Shown here one piece after another: positions 38,556 to 45,359 of a stretch of DNA of 64,000 nucleotides (positions are counted from its first letter, which is position 1; each line of letters opens with the position of its first letter). This DNA is from an uncultured Collinsella sp. (GTDB taxonomy: Bacteria; Actinomycetota; Coriobacteriia; Coriobacteriales; Coriobacteriaceae), in assembly GCA_900546775.1 (NCBI GenBank), contig UREM01000002.1, positions 1 to 64,000 on the forward strand, read 5' to 3'. The notes under the pieces were generated by a model that worked only from the letters and a program-made list of their open reading frames with translations, had not been told where the DNA came from and did not search any database. Both the position numbers and the translations under genes were made by a program.

Positions 38556-40517
38556 ATGGAACAGAGGGTCCTCGGGGGAAGATACCTCCTCAAGGATAAG
38601 GTGGGGACAGGCGGCATGGCGACCGTCTACCGTGCACAGGACCAGGTCCTCGACCGCACGGTTGCCGTCAAGATCATGCTGCCGCAGTATGCTGGCGACG
38701 CAACCTTCGCCGCACGCTTTAAGCAGGAGGCCCAGGCAGCAGCCGGTCTCTCCTCCCCCTATATCGTGGGCGTCTACGATTGGGGCAAGGACGGCGACAC
38801 CTATTACATCGTCATGGAGTACCTGCGCGGCACCGACCTTAAGAGCGGCATCAAGAGCCACGGCGCCCTCGACCCCAAGAAGGTCGCCCAGATCGGCTCG
38901 CAGATCAGCTCCGCGCTTTCGGTCGCCCACAAGCACGAGATCATCCACCGCGACATCAAGCCGCAGAACATCATGGTGCTGCCCGACGGCAACATCAAGG
39001 TGATGGACTTTGGCATCGCGCGCGCCAAGAACAGCCACCTCACGCAAGACAACAACGTGCTGGGAACCGCCCACTACGTCAGTCCCGAGCAGACCCGTGG
39101 TCAGGACCTCGGCCCCACCTCGGATATCTACTCGCTGGGCGTCGTGATGTACGAGTGCGCCACCGGCCGCGTGCCCTTTGACGGTGATGACGCCATCTCG
39201 GTCGCACTCAAGCAGGTCAACGAGCTGCCTATTCCGCCGAGCCAGATCAACTCCGGTGTCGACGCCGACCTTGAGCGCATCATCCTCAAGTGCATGGAGA
39301 AGGACCCGGCAAACCGCTTCCAGACCGCCGACGAGCTGCGTCAGGTGCTCAACAGCTACCTGTCGGGCCGTGCCGTCAACATCTCGGAGCCCACGCGCAT
39401 CATCGGTGCACCCGGTGAGCTGGGCGCCACCAAGACTCGCGAGCTTTCCGATCAGACGCGCGCCATGGTACGTCCCGTCTCGGGCGTGAGCGGCCAGAAT
39501 ACCGCCCGTAGCTCGGTTTCGGGCTCCACCGGCTCCTACGAGGTCGAAAAGCCCAAATCCAACAAGAACAAGATCATCGCCGCCGTGGTGGCAGCCGTTG
39601 CCGTCATCGGTATCGTGGTGGCCTTTGCCACAGGACTCTTTGGCGGCGAGCAGGTCACCGTGCCCGATGTGCTGGGCAAGGACCAGCAGACTGCCGTCGA
39701 GCAGATCAAGGAAGCCGGCCTCGAGGTCGGCACCATCGACCAAAGCTACAACGACGATATCGACGAGGGCAAGGTCGCCGAGCAGACGCCCAACGGCAAA
39801 ACCAAGAAGGCCAAGGGCACCAAGGTGAACCTGGTAATCTCCAAGGGCCCCAAGCCCTCCGAGAAGGTTGAGGTTCCCCGGCTTGTCGGCCTGACCAAGG
39901 ACCAGGCAGAAGCCGCGCTGGCAAGCGTTGGCCTGAAGGGCAACGCCTCCGAGGAGGCCAACGAGGCCGATGAGGGCCAGGTCTTTGAGCAGGGCACCGA
40001 ACCCGGTAAGGAAGTCGAGAAGGGCACGACCATCTCGTACAAGGTCTCCAGCGGTCCTGACACCACCTCCGTCCCCGATCTGACCGACATGACCGAGGCC
40101 CAGGCGCGCAACGCCCTCGATATGGCAGGCTTTGGCGTCGACGTGAGCTACCAGGAGAACGATTCGGTTACCGAGGGCACCGTGATTAGCTGGAACCCCA
40201 GCGGCAAGCAGAAGCCTGGCGCCACGATTACCGTCGTCATTGCCAAGAAGTCCGGCAAAGCCAGCGTTCCGGGCAACCTGTACGGCAAGAGCATCTCCGC
40301 CGCCGTTACCGCGCTCAACAACGCCGGGTTCTACAACATCGCATTCTGCGATCAGAACGGTAACCCCGTGAGCGGCAACGAAAACGCCACCGTTACGGGC
40401 GTCTCCCCCACCGGCAAGCAGTCTACCGACAGCACGATTACGCTGACGGTCGCACTTTCTGGCTCGGGTTCGGGTTCGGGCTCGGGCACGGGCGACGATT
40501 CCGGTACGGTCAACTAG
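38556..40517 (+). CDS. pknB: PASTA-repeat Ser/Thr kinase PknB
   Basis: This 653-residue membrane kinase senses peptidoglycan fragments. Its kinase domain (about 8-270) has GTGGMATVY, Lys39 in VAVKI, HRDIKPQN (131-138), DFGIA (151-155) and the activation loop through GTAHYVSPEQ. A juxtamembrane stretch rich in Ser/Thr, a membrane helix (about 339-361) and four extracellular PASTA repeats (about 366-431, 437-499, 503-565, 568-635) follow, then a Ser/Gly tail. I chose the ATG at 38556 with AGGAG about 7 nt upstream. It ends the cluster and is followed by a strong terminator. The kinase is the canonical RD type. Confidence 0.96.
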   Translation: MEQRVLGGRYLLKDKVGTGGMATVYRAQDQVLDRTVAVKIMLPQYAGDATFAARFKQEAQAAAGLSSPYIVGVYDWGKDGDTYYIVMEYLRGTDLKSGIKSHGALDPKKVAQIGSQISSALSVAHKHEIIHRDIKPQNIMVLPDGNIKVMDFGIARAKNSHLTQDNNVLGTAHYVSPEQTRGQDLGPTSDIYSLGVVMYECATGRVPFDGDDAISVALKQVNELPIPPSQINSGVDADLERIILKCMEKDPANRFQTADELRQVLNSYLSGRAVNISEPTRIIGAPGELGATKTRELSDQTRAMVRPVSGVSGQNTARSSVSGSTGSYEVEKPKSNKNKIIAAVVAAVAVIGIVVAFATGLFGGEQVTVPDVLGKDQQTAVEQIKEAGLEVGTIDQSYNDDIDEGKVAEQTPNGKTKKAKGTKVNLVISKGPKPSEKVEVPRLVGLTKDQAEAALASVGLKGNASEEANEADEGQVFEQGTEPGKEVEKGTTISYKVSSGPDTTSVPDLTDMTEAQARNALDMAGFGVDVSYQENDSVTEGTVISWNPSGKQKPGATITVVIAKKSGKASVPGNLYGKSISAAVTALNNAGFYNIAFCDQNGNPVSGNENATVTGVSPTGKQSTDSTITLTVALSGSGSGSGSGTGDDSGTVN

Positions 40518-40569
40518 TCGCCACCCCACCGCCCATTACGGCTCTCGCCGCAAACATATTCACTCACAG

Positions 40570-40609
40570 GCGCCCGCTTGCTCCCCCAGCAAGCGGGCGC
40601 TTCGTTTTT
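40570..40609 (+). terminator. intrinsic terminator after pknB
   Basis: A perfect 13-bp GC stem (40570-40582 with 40588-40600) with a 5-nt loop is followed by TTCGTTTTT. It ends the kinase/FHA/RodA cluster on the plus strand. Confidence 0.92.
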
Positions 40610-40622
40610 GACATGGCATGAA

Positions 40623-40690
40623 CCAGAAGAGCCCGGCACCGTGGCGGTGTACCGGGCTCGATCAATCTCTGGTGCCCCCGGGCGAATTCA
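40623..40690 (-). repeat. decayed duplicate of the tRNA-Arg 3' end and its terminator
   Basis: The segment repeats 40749-40816 with few differences: the GAGCCCGG hairpin, then TGGTGCCCCCGGGCG and part of the T arm (GAATTCAA instead of GGATTCGAA). It then loses similarity. A further piece, GCGGGTGTCGACGGCTCGAA at 40717-40736, matches the same tRNA in the opposite orientation. Neither is a complete tRNA gene. Confidence 0.75.
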
Positions 40691-40754
40691 ACCCCCCCAG
40701 CGGGAAATTGGTGACGCGGGTGTCGACGGCTCGAACCCTGCCCTTAGACCAGAA

Positions 40755-40783
40755 GAGCCCGGCACCGTGGTGGTACCGGGCTC
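40755..40783 (-). terminator. terminator of the tRNA-Arg gene
   Basis: GAGCCCGGTACC pairs with GGTGCCGGGCTC (one G-U pair) and is followed on the minus strand by TTCT. It begins 11 nt after the tRNA 3' end. Confidence 0.7.
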
Positions 40784-40793
40784 GACAAATCTC

Positions 40794-40869
40794 TGGTGCC
40801 CCCGGGCGGATTCGAACCGTCGACACCCGCTTTAGGAGAGCGGTGCTCTATCCCCTGAGCTACGGAGGC
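40794..40869 (-). tRNA. tRNA-Arg (anticodon CCU)
   Basis: The minus strand folds as a complete 76-nt tRNA including an encoded CCA end. The acceptor stem is GCCTCCG/CGGGGGC, the D arm contains AGCTCAGGGGATAGAGC, the anticodon stem CCGCT/AGCGG carries the loop CTCCTAA giving anticodon CCU, and the T loop is TTCGAAT. It decodes the arginine codon AGG. Duplicated 3' fragments lie next to it. Confidence 0.95.
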
Positions 40870-40949
40870 ATGTTGTATTAGTGTAGCAGATTTACGCCGC
40901 TGTAATGCAGCGTATACCCACTCTTCGAAGTTGCGGTGGAACAGCCCTC

Positions 40950-41150
40950 CGGAAAGTACGTCCCACTATCCAGGCAAATTCTGGGTCAGACTTTCCCCAT
41001 GAGACCTCGCTGGGAAACTGTGACCCAGAATTTCGGCTCGAAACGGGACACGGTTTCCCAAACGACCCCGTTCCGGAAACTACATCCCGGAATCGACGCT
41101 CGAACTGGGATGCACTTTCCCGATCGAGCCACATGGGAGACTGCGCCCCA
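40950..41150. repeat. array of seven alternating palindromic arms
   Basis: A 15-17-nt arm of the form GGRAASTNNRTCCCA appears seven times in strictly alternating orientation, starting near 40951, 40983, 41011, 41045, 41075, 41107 and 41134. Consecutive pairs form three hairpins (40950-40996, 41011-41060, 41074-41121), period about 62 bp, with loops related to each other. There is no reading frame. It resembles a BIME-type REP cluster. A further GCGCCCC/GGGGCGC hairpin (41143-41163) borders the DUF956 gene. Confidence 0.85.
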
Positions 41151-41174
41151 CTTTGAGGGGGCGCTCTTTAATGA

Positions 41175-41573
41175 CTACTTGCCTTTGTGGAAAAGGTTTT
41201 TGATAACGGAGGGGATGCTCTTGGCGCCCTTGGCCGTCACATCGATAAAGTCGGGCGAACGCACGAGCTTATCCTCGTCGACGTACTTACGGACCGCGCG
41301 AAGCGTCTCTTTGTCATCGCGCGTCGAAAACGTAAAGTGACCATTGTCCTTGGTGAAGATCGCAAAACGCGTAATCTTCTTGGTGCCGCGCAAAACCTCG
41401 GCGGCAATATAGTCGACCTCATCCCACGGGATCTGAATAAAATCCTCGGGATTGCGCTCGTTATAGTACTCAAACGCCTTATTGCCCACCATTACGTTAC
41501 CGTGACTGGTAAGCCCCATCAGGCAGGTTGCCGGCGTTGCCAGATCGACCGTGCTGTTCTGAGATTGCGCCAT
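41175..41573 (-). CDS. DUF956 family protein (ManO-like), PTS-associated
   Basis: This 132-residue soluble protein matches the DUF956 family, which is found at the end of mannose-family PTS operons and is thought to modulate their expression. Recognisable parts are ATCLMGLTSHGNVMVG near the start, FIQIPWDEVDYI in the middle and FTFSTRDDKETLRAVRKYV. I chose the ATG at 41573 with GAGG upstream; a start 17 codons earlier is not supported. It follows the IID gene after a hairpin that may reduce read-through. Its exact function is not known. Confidence 0.85.
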   Translation of the reverse strand: MAQSQNSTVDLATPATCLMGLTSHGNVMVGNKAFEYYNERNPEDFIQIPWDEVDYIAAEVLRGTKKITRFAIFTKDNGHFTFSTRDDKETLRAVRKYVDEDKLVRSPDFIDVTAKGAKSIPSVIKNLFHKGK

Positions 41574-41591
41574 ACGCGCCTCGCCCTCCAA

Positions 41592-41638
41592 ATAAAACAA
41601 TCGGACCGCATCCAGTGTACCCACCGGGTGCGGTCCGT
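41592..41638 (-). terminator. hairpin between the PTS IID gene and the DUF956 gene
   Basis: GGACCGCACCC pairs with GGATGCGGTCC (stems 41602-41613 and 41626-41637), followed on the minus strand by GATTGTTTTATTT. It can act as a partial terminator that lowers DUF956 expression relative to the transporter. Confidence 0.7.
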
Positions 41639-41693
41639 TTCAATGGCTCAAAAGCCCTTGCCTAGCAATTCTCGGTCTTAAGCCGAAACGTGC

Positions 41694-42614
41694 TTACATG
41701 AAGCCGCAGACGCGACCGATGATGCCGATGGCGAAGAGAGCCAGGATGATGACGATCGGGCTGACCTTCTTCTTGAGGAGCTTGCAGACCAGCAGGGTCA
41801 GGCACACGGCGGCAAGGCCGGGGATGAGCTGATCGAGGTTAGCCTGAAGCGTGGTGACCTTCACCTGATCAAGGGCGTTAGCACCGATGGAGTTATACAT
41901 CGTCAGTGCTTCCTTGACACCCTCAGAACCGGAGGGCAGATTAGCCCAGTCGATAAAGGCGCCAGCAGACTGCGTGACCTTGGAGACGACCGGGGTGAAG
42001 GAGATGGACACCCAGCGCTCGACCAGGGCGCCGATGATGAACATACCCAGGATGGAAGCGCCCTCGGTGACCTTGCCCATCAGACCGCCGGAGAGGTCCT
42101 TGGCGATGGAGGAGCCGACCTTGTAGCCAAACTCTTGCGTGTACCACAGGAAGGCGTAACGGATGATGTTCCACGCGAAGAAGAACAGCAGCGGACCGGC
42201 GATGCTGCCGGACAGGGCCAAGGAAGCGCCCAGAGCGCCCAGAATCGGGCGAAGGGTGAACCAGAAGGCGGGGTCGCCGACGCCGGCGAGCGGGCCCATC
42301 ATACCGACCTTGACGCCCTGAATGGCGACGTCGTCAATCGGAGCACCGTTGGCGCGCTCCTCCTCGAGAGCGAGGGTAACGCCAATGACGGGGGCGGAAA
42401 CATAAGGGTGGGTGTTATAGAACTCCAGGTGGCGCTTAAGAGCGGCAATCTGGTCATCCTTGCTGGTGTAGAGCTTCTTGATCGCAGGGATCATTGCGAA
42501 GCACCAGCCGCCGTTCTGCATACGCTCGTAGTTCCACGAGCCCTGAAGGAACTGATGACGGAAGCAAACCTTCTTACGGTCAGCCTTGGTGAGCTGAATC
42601 TTGTTCTCTGCCAT
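41694..42614 (-). CDS. PTS system mannose/fructose/sorbose family IID component
   Basis: This 306-residue membrane subunit pairs with IIC to form the sugar channel. It starts with a cytosolic segment (KKVCFRHQFLQGSWNYERMQ) typical of IID, with EFYNTHPYVSAPVIGVTLALEEE and GPLAGVGDPAFWFTLRPI further on, then several helices toward the C-terminus. I chose the ATG at 42614 with GGGGAG 8 nt upstream; an in-frame GTG 9 nt earlier is less likely. It follows IIC closely. The substrate within the family cannot be told from this sequence. Confidence 0.95.
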   Translation of the reverse strand: MAENKIQLTKADRKKVCFRHQFLQGSWNYERMQNGGWCFAMIPAIKKLYTSKDDQIAALKRHLEFYNTHPYVSAPVIGVTLALEEERANGAPIDDVAIQGVKVGMMGPLAGVGDPAFWFTLRPILGALGASLALSGSIAGPLLFFFAWNIIRYAFLWYTQEFGYKVGSSIAKDLSGGLMGKVTEGASILGMFIIGALVERWVSISFTPVVSKVTQSAGAFIDWANLPSGSEGVKEALTMYNSIGANALDQVKVTTLQANLDQLIPGLAAVCLTLLVCKLLKKKVSPIVIILALFAIGIIGRVCGFM

Positions 42615-42630
42615 ATGTATCACTCCCCTC

Positions 42631-43449
42631 CTACTCGTAATCGTTCAGAATGTCGCCGAGCGGGTCACCGGAGCCACCGCCCATGCCGCCACCCTGCTTG
42701 GCCAGATCCTTAAGGCCAAGGTAGATGAGGGCAAGGGAGATGCCGATGAGGCCAAGGGCGATCAGCGTGAGCTGAGGGATGGCAGCAAGGACAAAGCCGA
42801 GGATGAAGAACGGCCAGGTCTCCTTGGTGGCCATCATGTTGATGACCATGGCGTAACCGACGGAAGCGACCATGCCGCCGCCGACAGCCATGCCGCCGGA
42901 CAGCCAATCGGGCATAGCGTTAAGCGCGTTGGTAACAGCCTCGGCCGGGATGATGCACAGAAGTACTGCCGGGATGGCGATACGAACACCCTGCATGAGG
43001 ATGCCGGCGTACTGCCAACGCTCGATGCCGGCGAAGTCGCCCTTCTCGGCGCAGGCGTCCATGCCGTGAACCATAGCGGTAGCCAGGGTACGGCAGATCA
43101 TGGTCAGGAACAGACCAGCGACCGACAGCGGGACGGCGACGGCGATGGCGGCGGTAACGGCCTTGGCCGAATCGGTGGCGCCACCGTTGAGGGCGAGCAC
43201 CATGATGATCGAAGAAGCGACCGAGGCCAGAGCGGCGTCAGGCGCGACGGCGGCGCCGACGTTAGCCCAGCCAAGGGCCATCATCTGGAGCGAACCGCCC
43301 AGGAGGATGCCCTCCTGAAGGTGACCGGTTACGAGACCGATAAGCGTGCATGCCACGAGCGGCTGATGGAACTGGAACTCATCCAGAATGCCTTCCATAC
43401 CGGCAAGCAACGCGACAATCGCAACAAGCAGAATAGTGATTGCAGACAT
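42631..43449 (-). CDS. PTS system mannose/fructose/sorbose family IIC component
   Basis: This 272-residue membrane protein has about 8 helices. It carries the IIC signature GLVTGHLQEGILLGGSLQ and the following MMALGWANVGAAVAPDAALA, which line the sugar-binding site. A Gly-rich C-terminal tail (KQGGGMGGGSGD) is a little unusual. GGAGGG lies about 9 nt before the ATG. It lies 18 nt after the IIAB stop and 16 nt before the IID start, within the operon. Confidence 0.95.
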   Translation of the reverse strand: MSAITILLVAIVALLAGMEGILDEFQFHQPLVACTLIGLVTGHLQEGILLGGSLQMMALGWANVGAAVAPDAALASVASSIIMVLALNGGATDSAKAVTAAIAVAVPLSVAGLFLTMICRTLATAMVHGMDACAEKGDFAGIERWQYAGILMQGVRIAIPAVLLCIIPAEAVTNALNAMPDWLSGGMAVGGGMVASVGYAMVINMMATKETWPFFILGFVLAAIPQLTLIALGLIGISLALIYLGLKDLAKQGGGMGGGSGDPLGDILNDYE

Positions 43450-43467
43450 GTATCGGACCCTCCTTTA

Positions 43468-44457
43468 CTATGCTTGAGCGGCCAGTTCGGCCTTTGCTTT
43501 CTTCAACATGGCGTCGAGATCCTCGGAGGAATCCGAAGGAACCTTGCGGACCTCGAACTTGACGCCCTTGGCCTTGAGAGCCTCGATGGTCTTGACATCG
43601 TCATCGCCCATAGCGACAGCGTTGGTGACGACGACCTTGCCCTTGGAGTGGGCCATGGAACCGATGTTGGCTTCCTTGATGTCGACGCCGGCCTCGATGG
43701 CCCTGAGCAGATCCTGCGGGTTCTCGAAAAGCAGCATGGCCTTGGTGTCACCAAAGCGCGTGTCCTTGACGACCTCGGCCATCTTCTTGATGGGCACGAC
43801 GTTGGCATGAACTCCCGGAGGGGCAGCCTGCTCGATCATGGTCTTGCGGAGCTCATCGTGAGCAACGCCGTCGGAAACCACGATGATGCGGTTGGGGTTG
43901 ATCTGCTTGGTCCACGTGGTGGCCACCTGACCATGAAGCAGACGGGTGTCGATACGGACGTGGGCGATCTTGATGTGCCCGTCGCCGATGACCGTTCCCG
44001 GAGGGATGGCGCCTGCAGGAGCAGCGGCGGCCGCAGCCGGCTTCTTCTCCTCGGGCTCCAGAGACTCGGGCTTGACGCGCACGCCGGCCTTAGCCTCAGT
44101 CACGAGATGTTTTGCGATCGCATGTGCAGTGTTCTTTGCGTCAAAGCGCTGCGAATATGCCTCGATGAGCATAGGCAGGTTGACACCGGTGACGATAGCC
44201 CAGGAATCATGGCCCTCGATGAGACCGCTGATCTGGTTGAAGGGCGTGCCGCCCCACAGATCAACGAGGAAGAGCACCTGCTCCTGGTCCTCGAAGGAAG
44301 CGACTGCTTCCTCGACCTTGGCACGGAAGTCGTCGGGGCCCATGCTCGGCTCGAGCGAGACCACGGCTACAGACGGCTGATCGCCAAAGACCATCGAGCC
44401 CGTCTGCTTGATTCCAGCCGCCAAGTCACCATGGCTAGCAAGAACAATACTTACCAT
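43468..44457 (-). CDS. PTS system mannose-family IIAB fusion
   Basis: This 329-residue cytosolic protein carries both phosphotransfer domains. The IIA domain (1-130) has the phospho-His in VLASHGDLA (His9). An Ala/Pro-rich linker (about 138-153) joins it to the IIB domain (165-329) with the second phospho-His in RIDTRLLHGQVATTW. Phosphate passes from HPr to IIA, IIB and then to the sugar at IIC/IID. The ATG at 44457 has GGAGG 7 nt upstream; a GTG one codon earlier is rejected. It is the first gene of the operon. Confidence 0.95.
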   Translation of the reverse strand: MVSIVLASHGDLAAGIKQTGSMVFGDQPSVAVVSLEPSMGPDDFRAKVEEAVASFEDQEQVLFLVDLWGGTPFNQISGLIEGHDSWAIVTGVNLPMLIEAYSQRFDAKNTAHAIAKHLVTEAKAGVRVKPESLEPEEKKPAAAAAAPAGAIPPGTVIGDGHIKIAHVRIDTRLLHGQVATTWTKQINPNRIIVVSDGVAHDELRKTMIEQAAPPGVHANVVPIKKMAEVVKDTRFGDTKAMLLFENPQDLLRAIEAGVDIKEANIGSMAHSKGKVVVTNAVAMGDDDVKTIEALKAKGVKFEVRKVPSDSSEDLDAMLKKAKAELAAQA

Positions 44458-44774
44458 CACATAACCTCCTTTTTGTCTACGTATTTCCTACACGACAATA
44501 ATGGAGTATACCTGTTCGCCTTGTGGATTTATAGCTAAATTCGCAAACGGTTGCATTATTTGTTTAAACGTCTAAGTTTGTTACAAATTGATTACGTTGC
44601 TGATTTACAGCTCATTGCCTACTAAAACGTGATTTCCCAATTACTTCCACAGATATATACAGACACGCTGTTCATTAACGCCGCTTTTAGGTTAATCCCA
44701 ATGCGCCTGCGTGCCGCTATTTTGTTTAAACAGACATAACTTGACTAATTGTATAACTTATGCTCTAGCGCAAG
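44458..44774 (-). promoter_or_regulatory. PTS operon promoter region with LacI-type operator candidate
   Basis: This AT-rich 317-bp stretch has no gene. GCAAACGGTTGC (44543-44554) is a near-palindrome with a central CG step, like sites bound by LacI/CcpA-family repressors, and lies about 86 nt upstream of the IIAB start. TGTTTAAAC occurs twice (44561-44569 and 44723-44731), the second as the full palindrome TGTTTAAACA. No regulator gene is adjacent. Confidence 0.45.
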
Positions 44775-44830
44775 TAGTCGTTGGGGACGTTCTTAAACGA
44801 CTAGTCAAACAAGAACGTCCCCAACGACTA
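44775..44830. repeat. 20-bp perfect inverted repeat, GGGGAC-type
   Basis: Arms 44775-44794 and 44811-44830 are perfectly complementary over 20 bp; the loop holds GACTAGTC. A near-identical half, with AGTCGTTTAAGAACGTCCCC, is found inside the repeat at 13221-13258. It lies 4 nt after the hypA stop and may also act as a transcript end. Confidence 0.88.
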
Positions 44831-44834
44831 GGGG

Positions 44835-45263
44835 CTAGACGATGTGGAGAGGGTTAGCGGCGTCGACGGCGTCGGGGGCGTCAGAGGGGCCGTCGGGGGC
44901 AGCGTCTGCCGGGTCCTCGTCGGGGGTCTCGATCTGCTTGATCATGACCTCTTGGCCCTGGAGCAAATAGGTATCGCCACTGCCGCAATGGGGGCAGGTC
45001 TTGCCGTGCTCGACTGTCGCATAGTCGCGGCCGCACGCCTCGCAATGCGTCACGGCCTCGACGGGCTCCACGATAAGCTCCGCGCCCTGCGTGATGGACT
45101 TTTTATCTGCCGCCCAGCGCCAAGCGTCGAGCAGCAAGTCGGGAACGACGCCCGAGACCTCGCCCAGCAGCAGCGTGACGCTCGAAACGCGACGCACGCC
45201 ATTGGCGCGCGCCACGTTCTCAACATCGCGAATAATGTGATAAACGATTCCCAATTCATGCAA
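44835..45263 (-). CDS. hypA: hydrogenase maturation nickel chaperone HypA
   Basis: This 142-residue metallochaperone inserts nickel into NiFe hydrogenases (or urease) with HypB. It starts MHELG, where His2 is the nickel ligand, and has the structural zinc site CEAC (74-77) and CPHC (90-93). A TTG codon serves as start: only this start gives MHELG and it has AAAGG 8 nt upstream, while the nearby ATG is out of frame. An acidic Asp/Ala/Pro tail of about 28 residues (114-142) extends beyond the family norm. No hydrogenase or other hyp gene is in this window. Confidence 0.92.
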   Translation of the reverse strand: MHELGIVYHIIRDVENVARANGVRRVSSVTLLLGEVSGVVPDLLLDAWRWAADKKSITQGAELIVEPVEAVTHCEACGRDYATVEHGKTCPHCGSGDTYLLQGQEVMIKQIETPDEDPADAAPDGPSDAPDAVDAANPLHIV

Positions 45264-45308
45264 GGTAGAAACCTTTCAACAACGGTTGATGCGATGCAAA
45301 CTCAAAGC

Positions 45309-45344
45309 AAGGGGACGGCGAAATCTAGTCTGCGCCGTCCCCTT
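45309..45344. repeat. 12-bp perfect inverted repeat between the oxidoreductase gene and hypA
   Basis: AAGGGGACGGCG (45309-45320) pairs with CGCCGTCCCCTT (45333-45344). No T run follows. It contains the GGGGAC core seen in other palindromes here and may reduce read-through into hypA. Confidence 0.75.
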
Positions 45345-45359
45345 ACCCGCCATGGTTAC

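Noticed and set aside
38544-40529. Minus-strand frame antisense to pknB
   Set aside because: Shadow frame of the PknB coding sequence, with no recognisable protein features.
40950-41150. Possible CRISPR or rRNA-like structure
   Set aside because: Arms alternate in orientation with related loops, which fits a REP-type array, not CRISPR; no rRNA sequence is present.
42601-44538. Long plus-strand frame antisense to the PTS genes
   Set aside because: The sequence is Asp/Gly/His-rich without any motif and covers three clear PTS genes on the other strand.
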